A DNA stretch of 64,000 nt from Pseudomonadota bacterium (GCA_021324455.1 JAJPJA010000031.1:1-64000), one strand, 5' to 3'. Positions 26,230-35,663 are shown, counted from the first letter of the stretch. The notes: a model not told the origin generated them from the letters alone. Program-made: numbers and translations.

Positions 26230-27648
26230 GTGCTGTTCAATTCCTATCCATTCATTGTGGGCTTCCTGCCCGCGGTGCTGCTGATTTATGGCGCGCTGGG
26301 CGAATCGCGATGGCGCGCGGCGACGCCCTTCGCTTTGATTGTGGCCTCGCTGTTTTTTTATGCGTGGTGGAACTGGCATTACCTGCCCCTGTTCCTGTTT
26401 TCGATCGCGTTCACTTATCTGTGGGGGCGCGTTTTGGCGCGCAAGGCGCTTTATGCGGGCGGCGCGCAGGGGCGGGGGCGGCGCGCGATGCTGGCCGTCG
26501 GCATCATCGTCAATCTCTGCCTGCTGGGCTACTTCAAGTACCGCGATTTCTTCGTCGGCAGCCTCAACGGGGTGCTGGGATGGAGCTGGCCGCTGCTGCA
26601 TCTGGAGCTGCCGCTGGCAATCTCGTTCTTCACCTTCGAGCAGATCACTTACCTGATGAGCTGCTATCGCGAAGAGGAGGGCACCGGCGACTTCGTCAGC
26701 TACGCGATGTTCATCACCTTCTTTCCGCATCTGATCGCGGGTCCGATCGTGCGCTACCATCAGATTTATCCGCAGTTCAACCGCCACAGCCGCTTCCGCC
26801 TGACGGCGGAGAATCTGGCGCCGGGGCTGATGATCTTCGCCATCGGGCTGTTCAAGAAGGTGATTTTGGCCGACACCTTCCGCGACTACGTGGGACCGAT
26901 TTTCGAGGCCCGCTTCCTGCCCAGCTTTCCCGACGCCTGGGGCGCGACGCTGGCCTTCGCGCTGCAGGTCTATTTCGATTTCTCCGGCTACTCGGACATG
27001 GCCATCGGGCTGGCGCGGATGTTCGGGGTGCGCTTTCCGGAGAATTTCGACTCGCCCTACAAATGCACCAACATGGTCGAGTACTGGCATCGATGGCACA
27101 TCACGCTGTCGTACTTTTTGCGCGACTATGTCTATATCCCGCTGGGCGGCAATCGCAAAGGCGAACTGCGCCAGCATCTGAACCTGTTCCTCACCATGCT
27201 GGCGGGCGGACTGTGGCATGGCGCGAGCTGGACCTTCGTGGTCTGGGGCGGGCTGCAGGGAATCGCCCTCAGCATCAATCATTCATGGCGCCGGCACAGC
27301 GCGCGGCGGCTTGCGCCGCTGGCCGGCTGGGCGCTGACCCTGGGCGTGACGCTGTTCGGATACGTCTTTTTCCGCTCGGCCACCTTCAGCCGGGCGTGGG
27401 AGATAGTGCGCGGGATGGTGGGGGCGAACGGTTTTGCCTGGCGCCCGGAGTACGGCTCGTTCACGCGCGAGAAATATCATGCGATCGCCCAAGGCTTGGC
27501 GGTGGTGCTGTTTTTTCCCAACCGCCAGACCATCATGCAATGGGACTGGATGAACGATTACGTTTACGCCGCCGCGTTCGTGGCTCTGGTCCTGGTCAGT
27601 ATTCTCAACCTCGCCAACCCGCCTGCCTTTGTCTACTTTCAGTTTTAG
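26230..27648 (+). CDS. MBOAT family O-acyltransferase (AlgI-like)
   Basis: A 472-residue multi-spanning membrane enzyme. It opens LFNSYPFIVGFLPAVLLIYG and contains FKYRDFFVG, ISFFTFEQITYLMSCYRE, FPHLIAGPIVRYHQ, the YWHRWHITLSYFLRDYVYIP block (His287 and His290) and the catalytic-type His330 in GLWHGASWTFVVWGGLQG. AlgI-type MBOATs move acetyl or other acyl groups across the inner membrane onto exported polysaccharides or lipids. The start is a GTG after GAGGCTTGAG. The next gene, 13 bases on, encodes an SGNH-like membrane-anchored protein, forming the usual acyl-transfer pair. Confidence 0.92.
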   Translation: MLFNSYPFIVGFLPAVLLIYGALGESRWRAATPFALIVASLFFYAWWNWHYLPLFLFSIAFTYLWGRVLARKALYAGGAQGRGRRAMLAVGIIVNLCLLGYFKYRDFFVGSLNGVLGWSWPLLHLELPLAISFFTFEQITYLMSCYREEEGTGDFVSYAMFITFFPHLIAGPIVRYHQIYPQFNRHSRFRLTAENLAPGLMIFAIGLFKKVILADTFRDYVGPIFEARFLPSFPDAWGATLAFALQVYFDFSGYSDMAIGLARMFGVRFPENFDSPYKCTNMVEYWHRWHITLSYFLRDYVYIPLGGNRKGELRQHLNLFLTMLAGGLWHGASWTFVVWGGLQGIALSINHSWRRHSARRLAPLAGWALTLGVTLFGYVFFRSATFSRAWEIVRGMVGANGFAWRPEYGSFTREKYHAIAQGLAVVLFFPNRQTIMQWDWMNDYVYAAAFVALVLVSILNLANPPAFVYFQF

Positions 27649-27661
27649 GTGTAAGGCCCCG

Positions 27662-28822
27662 ATGTCCGCCGCGCGCCGTCTCCGCCTGATGCTGACGGGT
27701 CTGCTGGCCGCCGCCGCGGCGGTGTTCGCCTTCAACTTCCTGGTCAACCCGTGGGGCGCGTGGCGCTTTCACCTGGTCCCGGCCAAATACCGGCGCATCC
27801 GCGAGGAACGCGTGGTGACCCCTTACCTGCTGCGCACCTCCGCGCCCAACACCCTGATCCTGGGCTCCTCGCGCGTGCTTTACGGGATGCGCATCGAGCA
27901 GGGCGTGCGCGACGGCTACCAGAACGCGGCGCTGTCGGGATCGCACATGCCGGAGATCGCGCGCGAAGTCGGCCTGGCGCTGCGCAATCCGCATCTGAAG
28001 CGCGTCATCTGGGGGCTGGATTTCTACATCTTCGACGCTTACGGCAGTCTATGCGCGCCCGACACCTGCGCGCGGCTGGACGGCGATTTCAGCATCAAGC
28101 TGACCGACAATATCCTGAGCGAGGACACCCTGGTGGAGAGCTACCGGATGCTCTCGCGGGCGCTTCGGGGCCGGATGGTGAAGCCGGCGCGGATGCCGAT
28201 ACCGTGGCCCGCGCCGTTCATCTGCCAGATGTTCGCGCATCCCGACCCCCCCACGCTCGCCGGCATGGACCAGACCCATCTGTTCCGCGAGGTGAGCAAC
28301 CTGCCCGAGTACCGCACGTTCGATTACGCGCCGCAACTGCGCCGGGATTTTCTCGATATCGTCGGGCGCATCCGGACCGCCGGCGTGCAGTTGATCCTGT
28401 TCATGCCGCCGCTGACGCAGTTCGAGCTGGAGATGATCCGGCAGACCGGCCGCTGGCCCGACTTTCAGGCGTGGAAGCATTTTGTCGCCGAGCATGTGAG
28501 CTACACCGATTACTCCGGCTACAACCCGATTGCCCGCAGCGACCGGATGTTTATCGACGCCTGGCACATGGAGCCCGCGGTCGGCGCCACCATCATGCGG
28601 CAGCTGCTGGGCGACGCGATCCCGGACTGCGCCGACGCCCACATCGTCGCCAATTCGGCGTTGGCGGTTAACGCCGCCAATGTCGATTCGGTCCTGGCGC
28701 TGCAGGATCGGCGCAAGGACGCGGCCGCGGCCGCGCCCAATTTGTACTCCACTACCGTCGCCGCCGCGATCGCCAAGCGCTACGGACGCATCGCGACTTC
28801 TTCTTTGTCGGCCAGCCGCTAA
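27662..28822 (+). CDS. Membrane-anchored SGNH-like protein, MBOAT partner
   Basis: About 386 residues. A basic N-terminus leads into a membrane helix (LLAAAAAVFAFNFLVNPWG), then a periplasmic domain. It holds block I as LILGSSRVLYGM and a late DAWH as MFIDAWHMEP, consistent with the SGNH hydrolase Ser and Asp-His. DltD/AlgJ/AlgX-type partners of MBOATs carry out the final acyl transfer in the periplasm. The start ATG at 27662 is preferred over an upstream open region that overlaps the MBOAT stop. Family identity beyond the SGNH-like fold is uncertain, and the acceptor is unknown. Confidence 0.72.
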   Translation: MSAARRLRLMLTGLLAAAAAVFAFNFLVNPWGAWRFHLVPAKYRRIREERVVTPYLLRTSAPNTLILGSSRVLYGMRIEQGVRDGYQNAALSGSHMPEIAREVGLALRNPHLKRVIWGLDFYIFDAYGSLCAPDTCARLDGDFSIKLTDNILSEDTLVESYRMLSRALRGRMVKPARMPIPWPAPFICQMFAHPDPPTLAGMDQTHLFREVSNLPEYRTFDYAPQLRRDFLDIVGRIRTAGVQLILFMPPLTQFELEMIRQTGRWPDFQAWKHFVAEHVSYTDYSGYNPIARSDRMFIDAWHMEPAVGATIMRQLLGDAIPDCADAHIVANSALAVNAANVDSVLALQDRRKDAAAAAPNLYSTTVAAAIAKRYGRIATSSLSASR

Positions 28823-28943
28823 ACGCGCCCGCGCACGACCTGCGGGGCGATTGAATGGACTCGGCATTGGTCCTCACCTCCACGGTTGCTTGAAATGGAT
28901 TCGGCAGGGCAGGTCTTAAGCTGAGCCCTTTTGGTCTTATTTC

Positions 28944-28971
28944 TTGACAAATTGCTGATCTTGCCTACAAT
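28944..28971 (+). promoter_or_regulatory. Near-consensus sigma-70 promoter of the 1464-residue membrane protein gene
   Basis: A perfect TTGACA (28944-28949) and TACAAT (28966-28971) are spaced by 16 bases. The predicted transcript start near 28978 leaves a leader of about 90 bases before the ATG at 29068. It is the strongest promoter-like sequence I noticed in the window. Confidence 0.7.
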
Positions 28972-29067
28972 GCAGCAAATTTTAGCGAGGGGGCATAGGG
29001 CCCGAAATCTCGGGCGGCGCGGTGGGACCGATCGGGCCAGAGCCTCGATGCTCGACGGGAACCCGCT

Positions 29068-32000
29068 ATGACATTGCGCGATTTGGCGCCCTGGCTGCTC
29101 GCCCCCGTGGCCCTGCTGGCTGCCGCCGGCCCACGAACATTCGATACCCGTGCCGCCGCGCCGGCCGAATCCGCCGCCTCCGGTTTGCATCGCAGCGACG
29201 GCTTAAGCAGCGGCCGCGCGCCGTTGCCGGGGCGGCTTGATCGTTACTGCGACGACGCGCGCCATCTGCTGTGGAAGTTCGCCAATGGCGACGATCCACC
29301 GCCGTCCACCGCCGGCGCGGTCAGTCTCGCGCTCAGAGCCAGGGGCAAAAATGGCCAGCTCGCTTTGGCCCAAGACCTCCAAACCAGAAGCGACAAAGAG
29401 TGCACCGAGTATCCCACGGACAAGGCGCTGCTCGCCGACCTCAGCCGCATCGAGCGCAAGGCCGTCGAACTGCGCTTTCTGGTGGCCACGCTTCCGGACC
29501 CCGACCTTTCCCATTTCCAGCACGACTTCGATGATGCCTTGGAAGCCATCGTCGCCGCGGCGGCCGAAGCCGGCTATTCCCTGGACCGGTTCGACTTTCC
29601 CTGGAGCCGGCCGGAGCAGCAAGGCGCGCCGGCGCAGCCGGCCCGCGACAGCCGCGACCCCGAGACTCAGCCCGGACTGATTCTGTTCCGCCAGAATTGC
29701 GCAGGTATGTACGGATGCCGTCTGCTGCTCGTATTCGTTGTCGGCGAGACGCCGACCTCGGGTGTGCACAAGCTCGCGCTGTCCAGCGCCATGGAGCAGA
29801 TCACGGAACTTTCCTATCTGGCGCCGCGCGAAACGCATTGCGCCGACCATCAACCCCTATGCGTCAAGGTGGGACTGTTGGCTCCGTACTTCACGGGTGC
29901 GGCGGCGTCGCTGCGCTACGGGTTTGCGCCTTACGCGCATTGGAGGCGGGGCTACGAACATCGATGGAGTGCCGCACACGGTCGAAACCAGCTGCTTGCG
30001 CTGCATGTGAGCATGGTCTCGGGCGACGCCGACGCGGTGGATCAACTGGGACTGGACCGGGTGCCCTTTCAGACCCAGGAGTACGACAGTCCGACCTTCA
30101 AAGCCACCATAAACTATGAAGTGGAGAGCCGCGACAAATTCCTGCTTTACCTGTGGGAAAGTTTCGCCGCCGAACCCGACGACATGGCTATCATGCGCGA
30201 GGAAAACACGGGGTACGGCACGAATTTCGCCACGGCCAGCGACAGTCTGGGCGGTTTCCTGACTTACCTGCAATACCTTCGCGTCAAGTCGCGCAGCGGC
30301 AATCCTGCCCTGTCGGGCAAGGCCGCGGCCGTTATCCGCAGCATTATCCGATTACTCAACCAGTTGAACAATGCGGTCGGCAGCGGAGCAATGGACACCG
30401 ATACCGCCAGCTCGATCTACCATGGCAACCTCGAAGTTCTGACCAACGCCACGCCGCTGGGCCGCGATGCGGACTTTATTCAATTCAGGAAGGATTACCG
30501 CAACCGGGTCCACGGCTACCTGGATCTGCCCTTCCCATTGCATATTTCGGAAATCCGGGGTCAGCGCGAGGAACAAACGGCGGCGCAAATGATTAACCTG
30601 TTGCGCGGCGACCCCAGCGTTTTCCCCGTATTGAGCCCCAAAACCGAAGGCAAGGATCTGATGCCGTCGTACTCGCCGCTGGACAAGTCGTCCGCCACCC
30701 TGATGATGTCCAATCTGTTATCCACGCTGGCGGCCAGAAAGGTCCATTACGTGGGCATTGCGGCAAGCGACGTCCAGGACACCATTTATCTGGCCCGCGA
30801 AATCCACGCGCATTGCCCCGACGCAATCCTGTTTTCCTTTGGCAGCAACCTGCTGTTCCTCAATCCCGATGTCGCCGGCGACCTGCGCGGGATGCTGCTG
30901 GTCAGCACCTATCCGCTGTTCACTTCCAACCAGGACTGGGCCTTTCCCTGGAAGGGCGGCAGCATCCGCTACCAGTTTTCCAGTGACCGGGCCGAAGGGC
31001 TGTTCAATGCCATGCTGGCGCTGCTGGGCCAGCGCCAGAGCATGCTGGATTATTCCCCGCCCTTCTTTACCCCCGCGGAGAATGACCGCACGCGCGAGCC
31101 GCCGGTTTGGATTACCGCGGTGGGTAAAGCCGCCTTCGTGCCGATCGCTATTCTTCCGCAAATCGCCGGACTGTCGACGCTCTATCTTTCCACCGCCGAT
31201 GCCCCGGCGGAAGCGATCCAGGCGCCGCCCACCTGGCAAATCGATCCCGACAGCTCGTGGATTTCGATTCTGGTCTTCTGGTCCGCGACCTTTCTGGGCG
31301 TTTGGTTCGCATTCGTGGCGGTGTGGCCCTGGAGCCTCCGGGGCCGCAAAAGCATGTGGAATGCGCGCGTGGGAGACCTCAGCGGATCCCGCCTGCTCGC
31401 GCTGGCCGCCTTTCTGCTCCACCTTCTGGTCTTCTACCTGATCGTGTGCGGGCTCTTCATCATTCCCCTTGCCTGTACCACCGGCGCGCTGCCGTCCCTG
31501 ATCCATCGGTTGTTGGGGTACTCGCCCGGGACAGGCATTTGCGCATCGATAATCGACTTTACGGTTGCGGGCACGGTCGCAGCCGCGGGCCTGATCGCGG
31601 CAATCATTCTTCTCGGGGCAACGCTGATCTATCTGGTCAAGGCGCTTTTTACCTTCATCTGGCGAAGCCTCGGCGAGCAGGGAAGAGCCGCGCTGCGGGG
31701 AAGTGCGTGGCCGGATTACGCGCCCCGTGCACGGCTGCGCGAGAGCGTGCTGGCGCTGAGCGACAGCGTCAGCTCGATGATTTTGCTGGCGGTTCCGGCC
31801 GGTCTCTTTGTACTGGTGCTGCTCTACCTGATCAGCCTGCTTGGACCTCGGGGCAACAGTTACCACAGTGCGGGATTGTTCTTCGCCGCCTGGCGTTATT
31901 TGACTCCCCGCAATGGCGCGTCGCCGCTGCCGCCGTTGTTTTTTGCCAGCCTCGCGCTGGTCCTGTGGGCCGCCTCCAATGTGCGGCGGGCGGCGATGCT

Positions 32001-33462
32001 GGAGACCATGACTAACAGGAACCTCTCCGATGGCTCCTATTTGGGCATCAAAACCGACTCGCTGCGGGACATTGAAGTGCGCCAGGCACGCATTCGATCG
32101 CTGCTCGCGCGCGGATCGCTGGGCCAGCCCCTGGGAATCTTTACCTTTGTGCCGCTCTCGATCTTTTTTGCCGCCACACTGATTCGGTTGAACGGCAAGG
32201 CTTCGCCGCTTGCAATCTTCAGCGGCCTCGGGCCGGGCGACGCTACCAGAGTCCTGGCGGCGGCGAGAAAACTGAACCTGGGCGACGTCGGCAGCTTTGT
32301 TGGCCTGAGGCTGCGCTACTGCATGCGGATCGGCAGGGAACTGAGCCTGCTGGACGCGTCGCGTCTGGGGGCGTGCGGGATGAATATTTATCATACCGCC
32401 CGCCAGTTCTGTGTCCGGATAGCGTTTTTCCTCTATCCCTCGCTTGAAGGCCGGCAATTCGACAGCCTGTTTGCCCTTCTCCTGCTATGCGCGTATTTCG
32501 CCGCCAGCTTCGGCCTGCTGCGCAGTTTCAACGTGTGGTATGAATTCAGGCAATTCCTGAGGCGCCTGTCGTGGCATCCCGTGCGTGAAGCGTGCGCGCG
32601 GCTGGGCGAGCTCGGTAAACCATCGCCTAACCCGCAGGGGTCCGCGGGTTCGGAAGATTCGGTTTCCCCAGGGCGCCGCGACGTACCGGAGCTGACGCTT
32701 GGTTCGCCGATGCCCACTTTTACCGCACTGGAGTTTTCCGTCGAGCAGGCCGGGCAGGTTGTCGAACGCGGCGTCGAACTGACCGCGGCCGCGCCTGCTT
32801 GCGAACTCGGCAAAGTCGTCCAGTCTCATCAATCCGATCTGGTCAGGCTGCTGGCCGACGCGAAAGCAGGGCTGGCGTCCGCCTTTGCGGCCGACGCCGT
32901 CGGCGACTACCTGGGCCGGCGCCAGGCGGCGCTCAGGGTGCAGGCGAACGCGGCCGGGATTTCTTCGATCGTGGCCGCAATCATGGAGCCAGACTGGAGG
33001 CTGCCCGATGGGGTTGCGGGCAATGCGGAAGAGCGCTGGCGATATGCGGCGGGAATGTTCCTGGCCAGCCGCATTCTCGACTACAGCCGCCACATTTTGG
33101 CCCAGCTGCGCGATCTTTTGTGGTTTAGCATCGCGGCTCTGCTGCTTTTGTTGATGTCCACCAGTTCTTATCCTTTCCTGCGCAGCGACACGCTGTTGCG
33201 CTTCAGCTGGACCATGCTGCTGGGCGGCGCCGCGATTTCCGTCGTGGTGCTGATCCAGGTAAGCCGCGATCGTATTCTGAGCCTGCTCTCGGGCGGTACG
33301 CCGGGAAAAATCGACTGGACCTTCGGCTTCGTCGGTCATCTTGCGCTCTACGGGCTGCTGCCGGTGCTGACCGTGTTGGGCATTCAATTCCCCGCCACGC
33401 TTAATGGCATCGTCCAGTGGATTACTTCAATTTTGCCGGGCGCCCCGGGGGTGGGCCACTGA
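29068..33462 (+). CDS. Very large multi-spanning membrane protein with exported ligand-binding-like domain, unknown function
   Basis: A 1464-residue protein I cannot assign to a named family. The N-terminus (APWLLAPVALLAAA) looks like a signal peptide. Residues about 200-660 appear extracytoplasmic and recall a type 1 periplasmic-binding fold, notably VHYVGIAASDVQDTIYL, then CPDAILFSFGSNLLFLNPDV and RGMLLVSTYPLF. From about residue 728 there are roughly ten hydrophobic helices, for example WISILVFWSATFLGVWFAFV and LLALAAFLLHLLVFYLIVC. A soluble stretch near 1160-1340 follows. A two- to three-helix membrane protein is encoded 19 bases downstream. It could be a receptor, a transporter or part of an envelope complex. 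The fold suggestion is inference. Confidence 0.65.
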   Translation: MTLRDLAPWLLAPVALLAAAGPRTFDTRAAAPAESAASGLHRSDGLSSGRAPLPGRLDRYCDDARHLLWKFANGDDPPPSTAGAVSLALRARGKNGQLALAQDLQTRSDKECTEYPTDKALLADLSRIERKAVELRFLVATLPDPDLSHFQHDFDDALEAIVAAAAEAGYSLDRFDFPWSRPEQQGAPAQPARDSRDPETQPGLILFRQNCAGMYGCRLLLVFVVGETPTSGVHKLALSSAMEQITELSYLAPRETHCADHQPLCVKVGLLAPYFTGAAASLRYGFAPYAHWRRGYEHRWSAAHGRNQLLALHVSMVSGDADAVDQLGLDRVPFQTQEYDSPTFKATINYEVESRDKFLLYLWESFAAEPDDMAIMREENTGYGTNFATASDSLGGFLTYLQYLRVKSRSGNPALSGKAAAVIRSIIRLLNQLNNAVGSGAMDTDTASSIYHGNLEVLTNATPLGRDADFIQFRKDYRNRVHGYLDLPFPLHISEIRGQREEQTAAQMINLLRGDPSVFPVLSPKTEGKDLMPSYSPLDKSSATLMMSNLLSTLAARKVHYVGIAASDVQDTIYLAREIHAHCPDAILFSFGSNLLFLNPDVAGDLRGMLLVSTYPLFTSNQDWAFPWKGGSIRYQFSSDRAEGLFNAMLALLGQRQSMLDYSPPFFTPAENDRTREPPVWITAVGKAAFVPIAILPQIAGLSTLYLSTADAPAEAIQAPPTWQIDPDSSWISILVFWSATFLGVWFAFVAVWPWSLRGRKSMWNARVGDLSGSRLLALAAFLLHLLVFYLIVCGLFIIPLACTTGALPSLIHRLLGYSPGTGICASIIDFTVAGTVAAAGLIAAIILLGATLIYLVKALFTFIWRSLGEQGRAALRGSAWPDYAPRARLRESVLALSDSVSSMILLAVPAGLFVLVLLYLISLLGPRGNSYHSAGLFFAAWRYLTPRNGASPLPPLFFASLALVLWAASNVRRAAMLETMTNRNLSDGSYLGIKTDSLRDIEVRQARIRSLLARGSLGQPLGIFTFVPLSIFFAATLIRLNGKASPLAIFSGLGPGDATRVLAAARKLNLGDVGSFVGLRLRYCMRIGRELSLLDASRLGACGMNIYHTARQFCVRIAFFLYPSLEGRQFDSLFALLLLCAYFAASFGLLRSFNVWYEFRQFLRRLSWHPVREACARLGELGKPSPNPQGSAGSEDSVSPGRRDVPELTLGSPMPTFTALEFSVEQAGQVVERGVELTAAAPACELGKVVQSHQSDLVRLLADAKAGLASAFAADAVGDYLGRRQAALRVQANAAGISSIVAAIMEPDWRLPDGVAGNAEERWRYAAGMFLASRILDYSRHILAQLRDLLWFSIAALLLLLMSTSSYPFLRSDTLLRFSWTMLLGGAAISVVVLIQVSRDRILSLLSGGTPGKIDWTFGFVGHLALYGLLPVLTVLGIQFPATLNGIVQWITSILPGAPGVGH

Positions 33463-33481
33463 CCCCTGACGCCGGGTCCGG

Positions 33482-34237
33482 TTGACAATCGCGTGGGACG
33501 CACCGGAAAATGGTGGCATTCGCACCCAATCACAATCGCAGCCGCAAAGCCGCGGTCCGCAGGCGCCCGGACCCGGCAGTCCGTCTGCCGGCACCGGGCG
33601 GCTGATACTGCTGTGGTATGCGGGGCTGGCTTTGGCCGCCCTGTTCCTGCATTGGGCGATGGCCAGCACCGCGTCGGTCCTGATGGCGTCGGCGCTGGCG
33701 TCGGCGGCCGTGGTACTCCCGCTTACCCTGCTGGGCTACACCATGAAGAGCTACGGCGGGGCGTACAATTCGCATCTGCTGGTGCCCGCGATCGGTCCGA
33801 TCGTAATCGCGGTTCTGATCCTGGAATACGTCGAATACAACAAGCGCGTGGACGAGGCCTACTCGGCCGATCTCATTCCCTCAAGTCTGCTGATTCTCTC
33901 CGACGTCAAACTGTCGCGCGACAAGGGCCGGGGAAGGATAAGCGGGCATATCGTCAACCGCTCGCCGCATCAGCTGACCGGCGTCAGCCTGGAGTTGATG
34001 CTGTTCGGGGGCAGTGAGAAACTGACCGGCGCCGCCGCCGAAGCTAAGCTCGACGTGGGACCGGGACAGCAGGCCAACTTCGCCGTCGCGGCGTCAGAGT
34101 TTGGCCGGCTCGGGGTTGACCAACTGCCCTGCATCCGCCAGGAACAGCTCCCGCCGCCCGCGATGCCCGCGAAGCCGGGCGTGTTCGAATGTTATTTCCA
34201 GGTGACCGGCACGCGCGGCGAGGAAGTGGGTTTCTGA
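33482..34237 (+). CDS. Membrane protein of unknown function, partner of the upstream large protein
   Basis: About 251 residues from a TTG start. A Gln/Pro/Gly-rich N-terminus precedes hydrophobic segments LILLWYAGLALAALFLHWAM, SVLMASALASAAVVLPLTLL and HLLVPAIGPIVIAVLILEYV. The C-terminal part looks like a beta-rich domain (KGRGRISGHIVNRSPHQLTG to the end at GEEVGF). It begins 19 bases after the 1464-residue gene with no promoter between. I see no family motif. The start codon is uncertain because no strong ribosome site is present. Confidence 0.6.
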   Translation: MTIAWDAPENGGIRTQSQSQPQSRGPQAPGPGSPSAGTGRLILLWYAGLALAALFLHWAMASTASVLMASALASAAVVLPLTLLGYTMKSYGGAYNSHLLVPAIGPIVIAVLILEYVEYNKRVDEAYSADLIPSSLLILSDVKLSRDKGRGRISGHIVNRSPHQLTGVSLELMLFGGSEKLTGAAAEAKLDVGPGQQANFAVAASEFGRLGVDQLPCIRQEQLPPPAMPAKPGVFECYFQVTGTRGEEVGF

Positions 34238-34241
34238 AAGC

Positions 34242-34262
34242 AATCGCCGCGCGCCCGCGATT
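34242..34262 (+). terminator. Possible weak terminator hairpin
   Basis: AATCGC and GCGATT pair around a GC-rich nine-base loop just after the stop of the membrane partner gene, followed by TGTCTTG. The stem is short and the T-tract poor. Confidence 0.3.
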
Positions 34263-34409
34263 TGTCTTGAAAAATCCCCGTGCGATACCGCAGTATCTCG
34301 ACGGCCGCCGTTGACAAGCGCCGCTGGCGGTCAAAACTTAACTGTGCCAGATTGTCGGGCTATTTCGGCCCGCGCCAGACGGCCAGATTTGGGAGGATGT
34401 TCGACACCG

Positions 34410-34592
34410 ATGGATACCTGCGAATTTTGCCATAAGGATAAAGAAGACGCGCTGCTCCGCTTCTATACTCATCCGGAAACCCATCGCAACACGTTCCTGA
34501 CCCTGTGCGAAGAATGCGAAAACAAGGTCAGATACTCCGAATGGGGCAAGGGTGAGGCCGGCTCCTGGCTCAAGGAGCATGTGCTTAGCTGA
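34410..34592 (+). CDS. Small zinc-ribbon-like protein, unknown function
   Basis: A 60-residue protein beginning MDTCEFCHKDKEDALLRF. Two CxxC pairs, CEFC at residues 4-7 and CEEC at about 33-36, can hold one zinc ion. A GGGAGG site lies about 13 bases before the ATG, longer than usual. The same frame stays open to 34311, but that part shows no ribosome site. It ends in a strong hairpin shared with the opposite-strand gene. Function is unknown; a nucleic-acid or protein-binding role would be typical of such ribbons. Confidence 0.6.
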   Translation: MDTCEFCHKDKEDALLRFYTHPETHRNTFLTLCEECENKVRYSEWGKGEAGSWLKEHVLS

Positions 34593-34609
34593 CAAAGGGC
34601 CGAGTCCTC

Positions 34610-34644
34610 GGGCGGGCGCGATTGTCGCCTGCGTCCGCCCGCCC
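34610..34644. terminator. Bidirectional terminator-like hairpin
   Basis: GGGCGGGCG and CGCCCGCCC form a nine-pair, all-GC stem between the convergent zinc-ribbon and exported-protein genes. No T-run follows, so factor-independent termination is possible but not certain. Confidence 0.45.
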
Positions 34645-34648
34645 AGCC

Positions 34649-35128
34649 TTATCGGAGCGGGGCGTCGGGCTCGATCGGCTGGCCGGGGCGCACGTTGGAG
34701 GTAATGGGCGCGGGGCTGTGAATCAGGGCCGGCGCCAGCCCTTCGCCTTCCAACCAACGCTGCCATCCCCCCGGCTCGGAGACCGTGCCCAGATTAAGCT
34801 CGCCGCTGAGCGCCTGGATGTCGCGCACGATGATCGGACCGTGTTCCTCGCGCAAATTGTAAACCGCCGGCGGCAGCGCGATGTTGAAGCCGCCGTCCTT
34901 GCCGGTACGGGTCAGAAACGCGTCGCCGCTTACGATGTTCTCGAAATGTATCTGGCGGTCGGCGGCCGGCTGACCCTGATTGGTCAACAGCTTGCCGTCA
35001 ATCACCACCGGCGACGCCGGCAGCATCGTGCCCACCACGCCTTTGTGCGGACCGGCCGGCGAGATGGCCGGAGCAGCAAGCAAGGCGACCAGGACCGCAA
35101 GCGGCACAAGACGATTTGGCGCATTCAT
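34649..35128 (-). CDS. Exported protein with carboxypeptidase-regulatory-like beta domain
   Basis: About 159 residues with a clear signal peptide (NRLVPLAVLVALLAAPAISPAG). The mature part reads like a short beta-sandwich, with GKLLTNQGQPAADRQIHFEN and SGDAFLTRTGKDGGFNIALP, as in CarboxypepD_reg-like domains, and a Pro-rich tail. It should act in the periplasm or outer envelope; no enzymatic motif is seen. The ATG at 35128 is preferred over a GTG two codons upstream. It is divergent from the ArsC-like gene. Confidence 0.65.
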   Translation of the reverse strand: MNAPNRLVPLAVLVALLAAPAISPAGPHKGVVGTMLPASPVVIDGKLLTNQGQPAADRQIHFENIVSGDAFLTRTGKDGGFNIALPPAVYNLREEHGPIIVRDIQALSGELNLGTVSEPGGWQRWLEGEGLAPALIHSPAPITSNVRPGQPIEPDAPLR

Positions 35129-35230
35129 CGGCACTATTAATAGCCACGTGCGAACTATGGCTCAAATGTTTCCGGCCTTTGCTGCAATTCCGGCCGGCGG
35201 CTATGCTGAGCACAAACTGATGGAGCAATT

Positions 35231-35584
35231 ATGGAGCGAGTAACCATCTATCATAATCCCGGCTGCAAACATTCGCGCGGCGCCAAGGAGATCCTCGATT
35301 CGCGCCGGGTTGACCACGATACCATCGAATACCTCAAGACCCCGCCCGATCGGGCCGCGCTGGAGCGGATTATCGGGATGCTCCCGGATCCGCCCTCCGA
35401 GTTGGTCCGCGACGACAAGCGCTTCAAGGAACTGGGGCTTAAGATGGAGGACTATCAGACCAGGGAGGCGGTGATCGATCTGCTGCTGAAGTATCCGGAG
35501 CTGATGCAGCGGCCGATCATCATCCGCCGCGGCCGCGCGGTAATCGCCCGCCCCCCGGAAAAGCTGCTGCCGCTGTTGGATTGA
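35231..35584 (+). CDS. ArsC/Spx-family arsenate reductase-like protein
   Basis: A 117-residue thioredoxin-fold protein. The N-terminal YHNPGCKHSRGAKEIL carries the single catalytic Cys12 of the glutaredoxin-dependent ArsC family. Late residues KYPELMQRPIIIRRGRAVIA match the Arg-rich oxyanion site. The family reduces arsenate to arsenite, but many members have general redox or unknown roles and no ars genes are adjacent. The ATG follows GGAGCAATT. It is convergent with rpmB. Confidence 0.87.
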   Translation: MERVTIYHNPGCKHSRGAKEILDSRRVDHDTIEYLKTPPDRAALERIIGMLPDPPSELVRDDKRFKELGLKMEDYQTREAVIDLLLKYPELMQRPIIIRRGRAVIARPPEKLLPLLD

Positions 35585-35609
35585 GATATCGAAGTGGGAG
35601 CAATCGCCG

Positions 35610-35637
35610 GCCGCGCCGCCATCGGCCAGGGCGCGGC
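35610..35637. terminator. Hairpin between convergent arsC-like gene and rpmB
   Basis: GCCGCGCC and GGCGCGGC form an eight-pair stem around a 12-base loop in the 80-base convergent gap. No T-run is present. Confidence 0.4.
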
Positions 35638-35663
35638 TTGCACTGCGATCGGCGCGGCCTGAC

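Noticed and set aside
34397-34435. A 12-codon frame starting right after GGGAGG
   Set aside because: The spacing to the ATG is one base, too close for initiation, and the peptide has no leader-like features.
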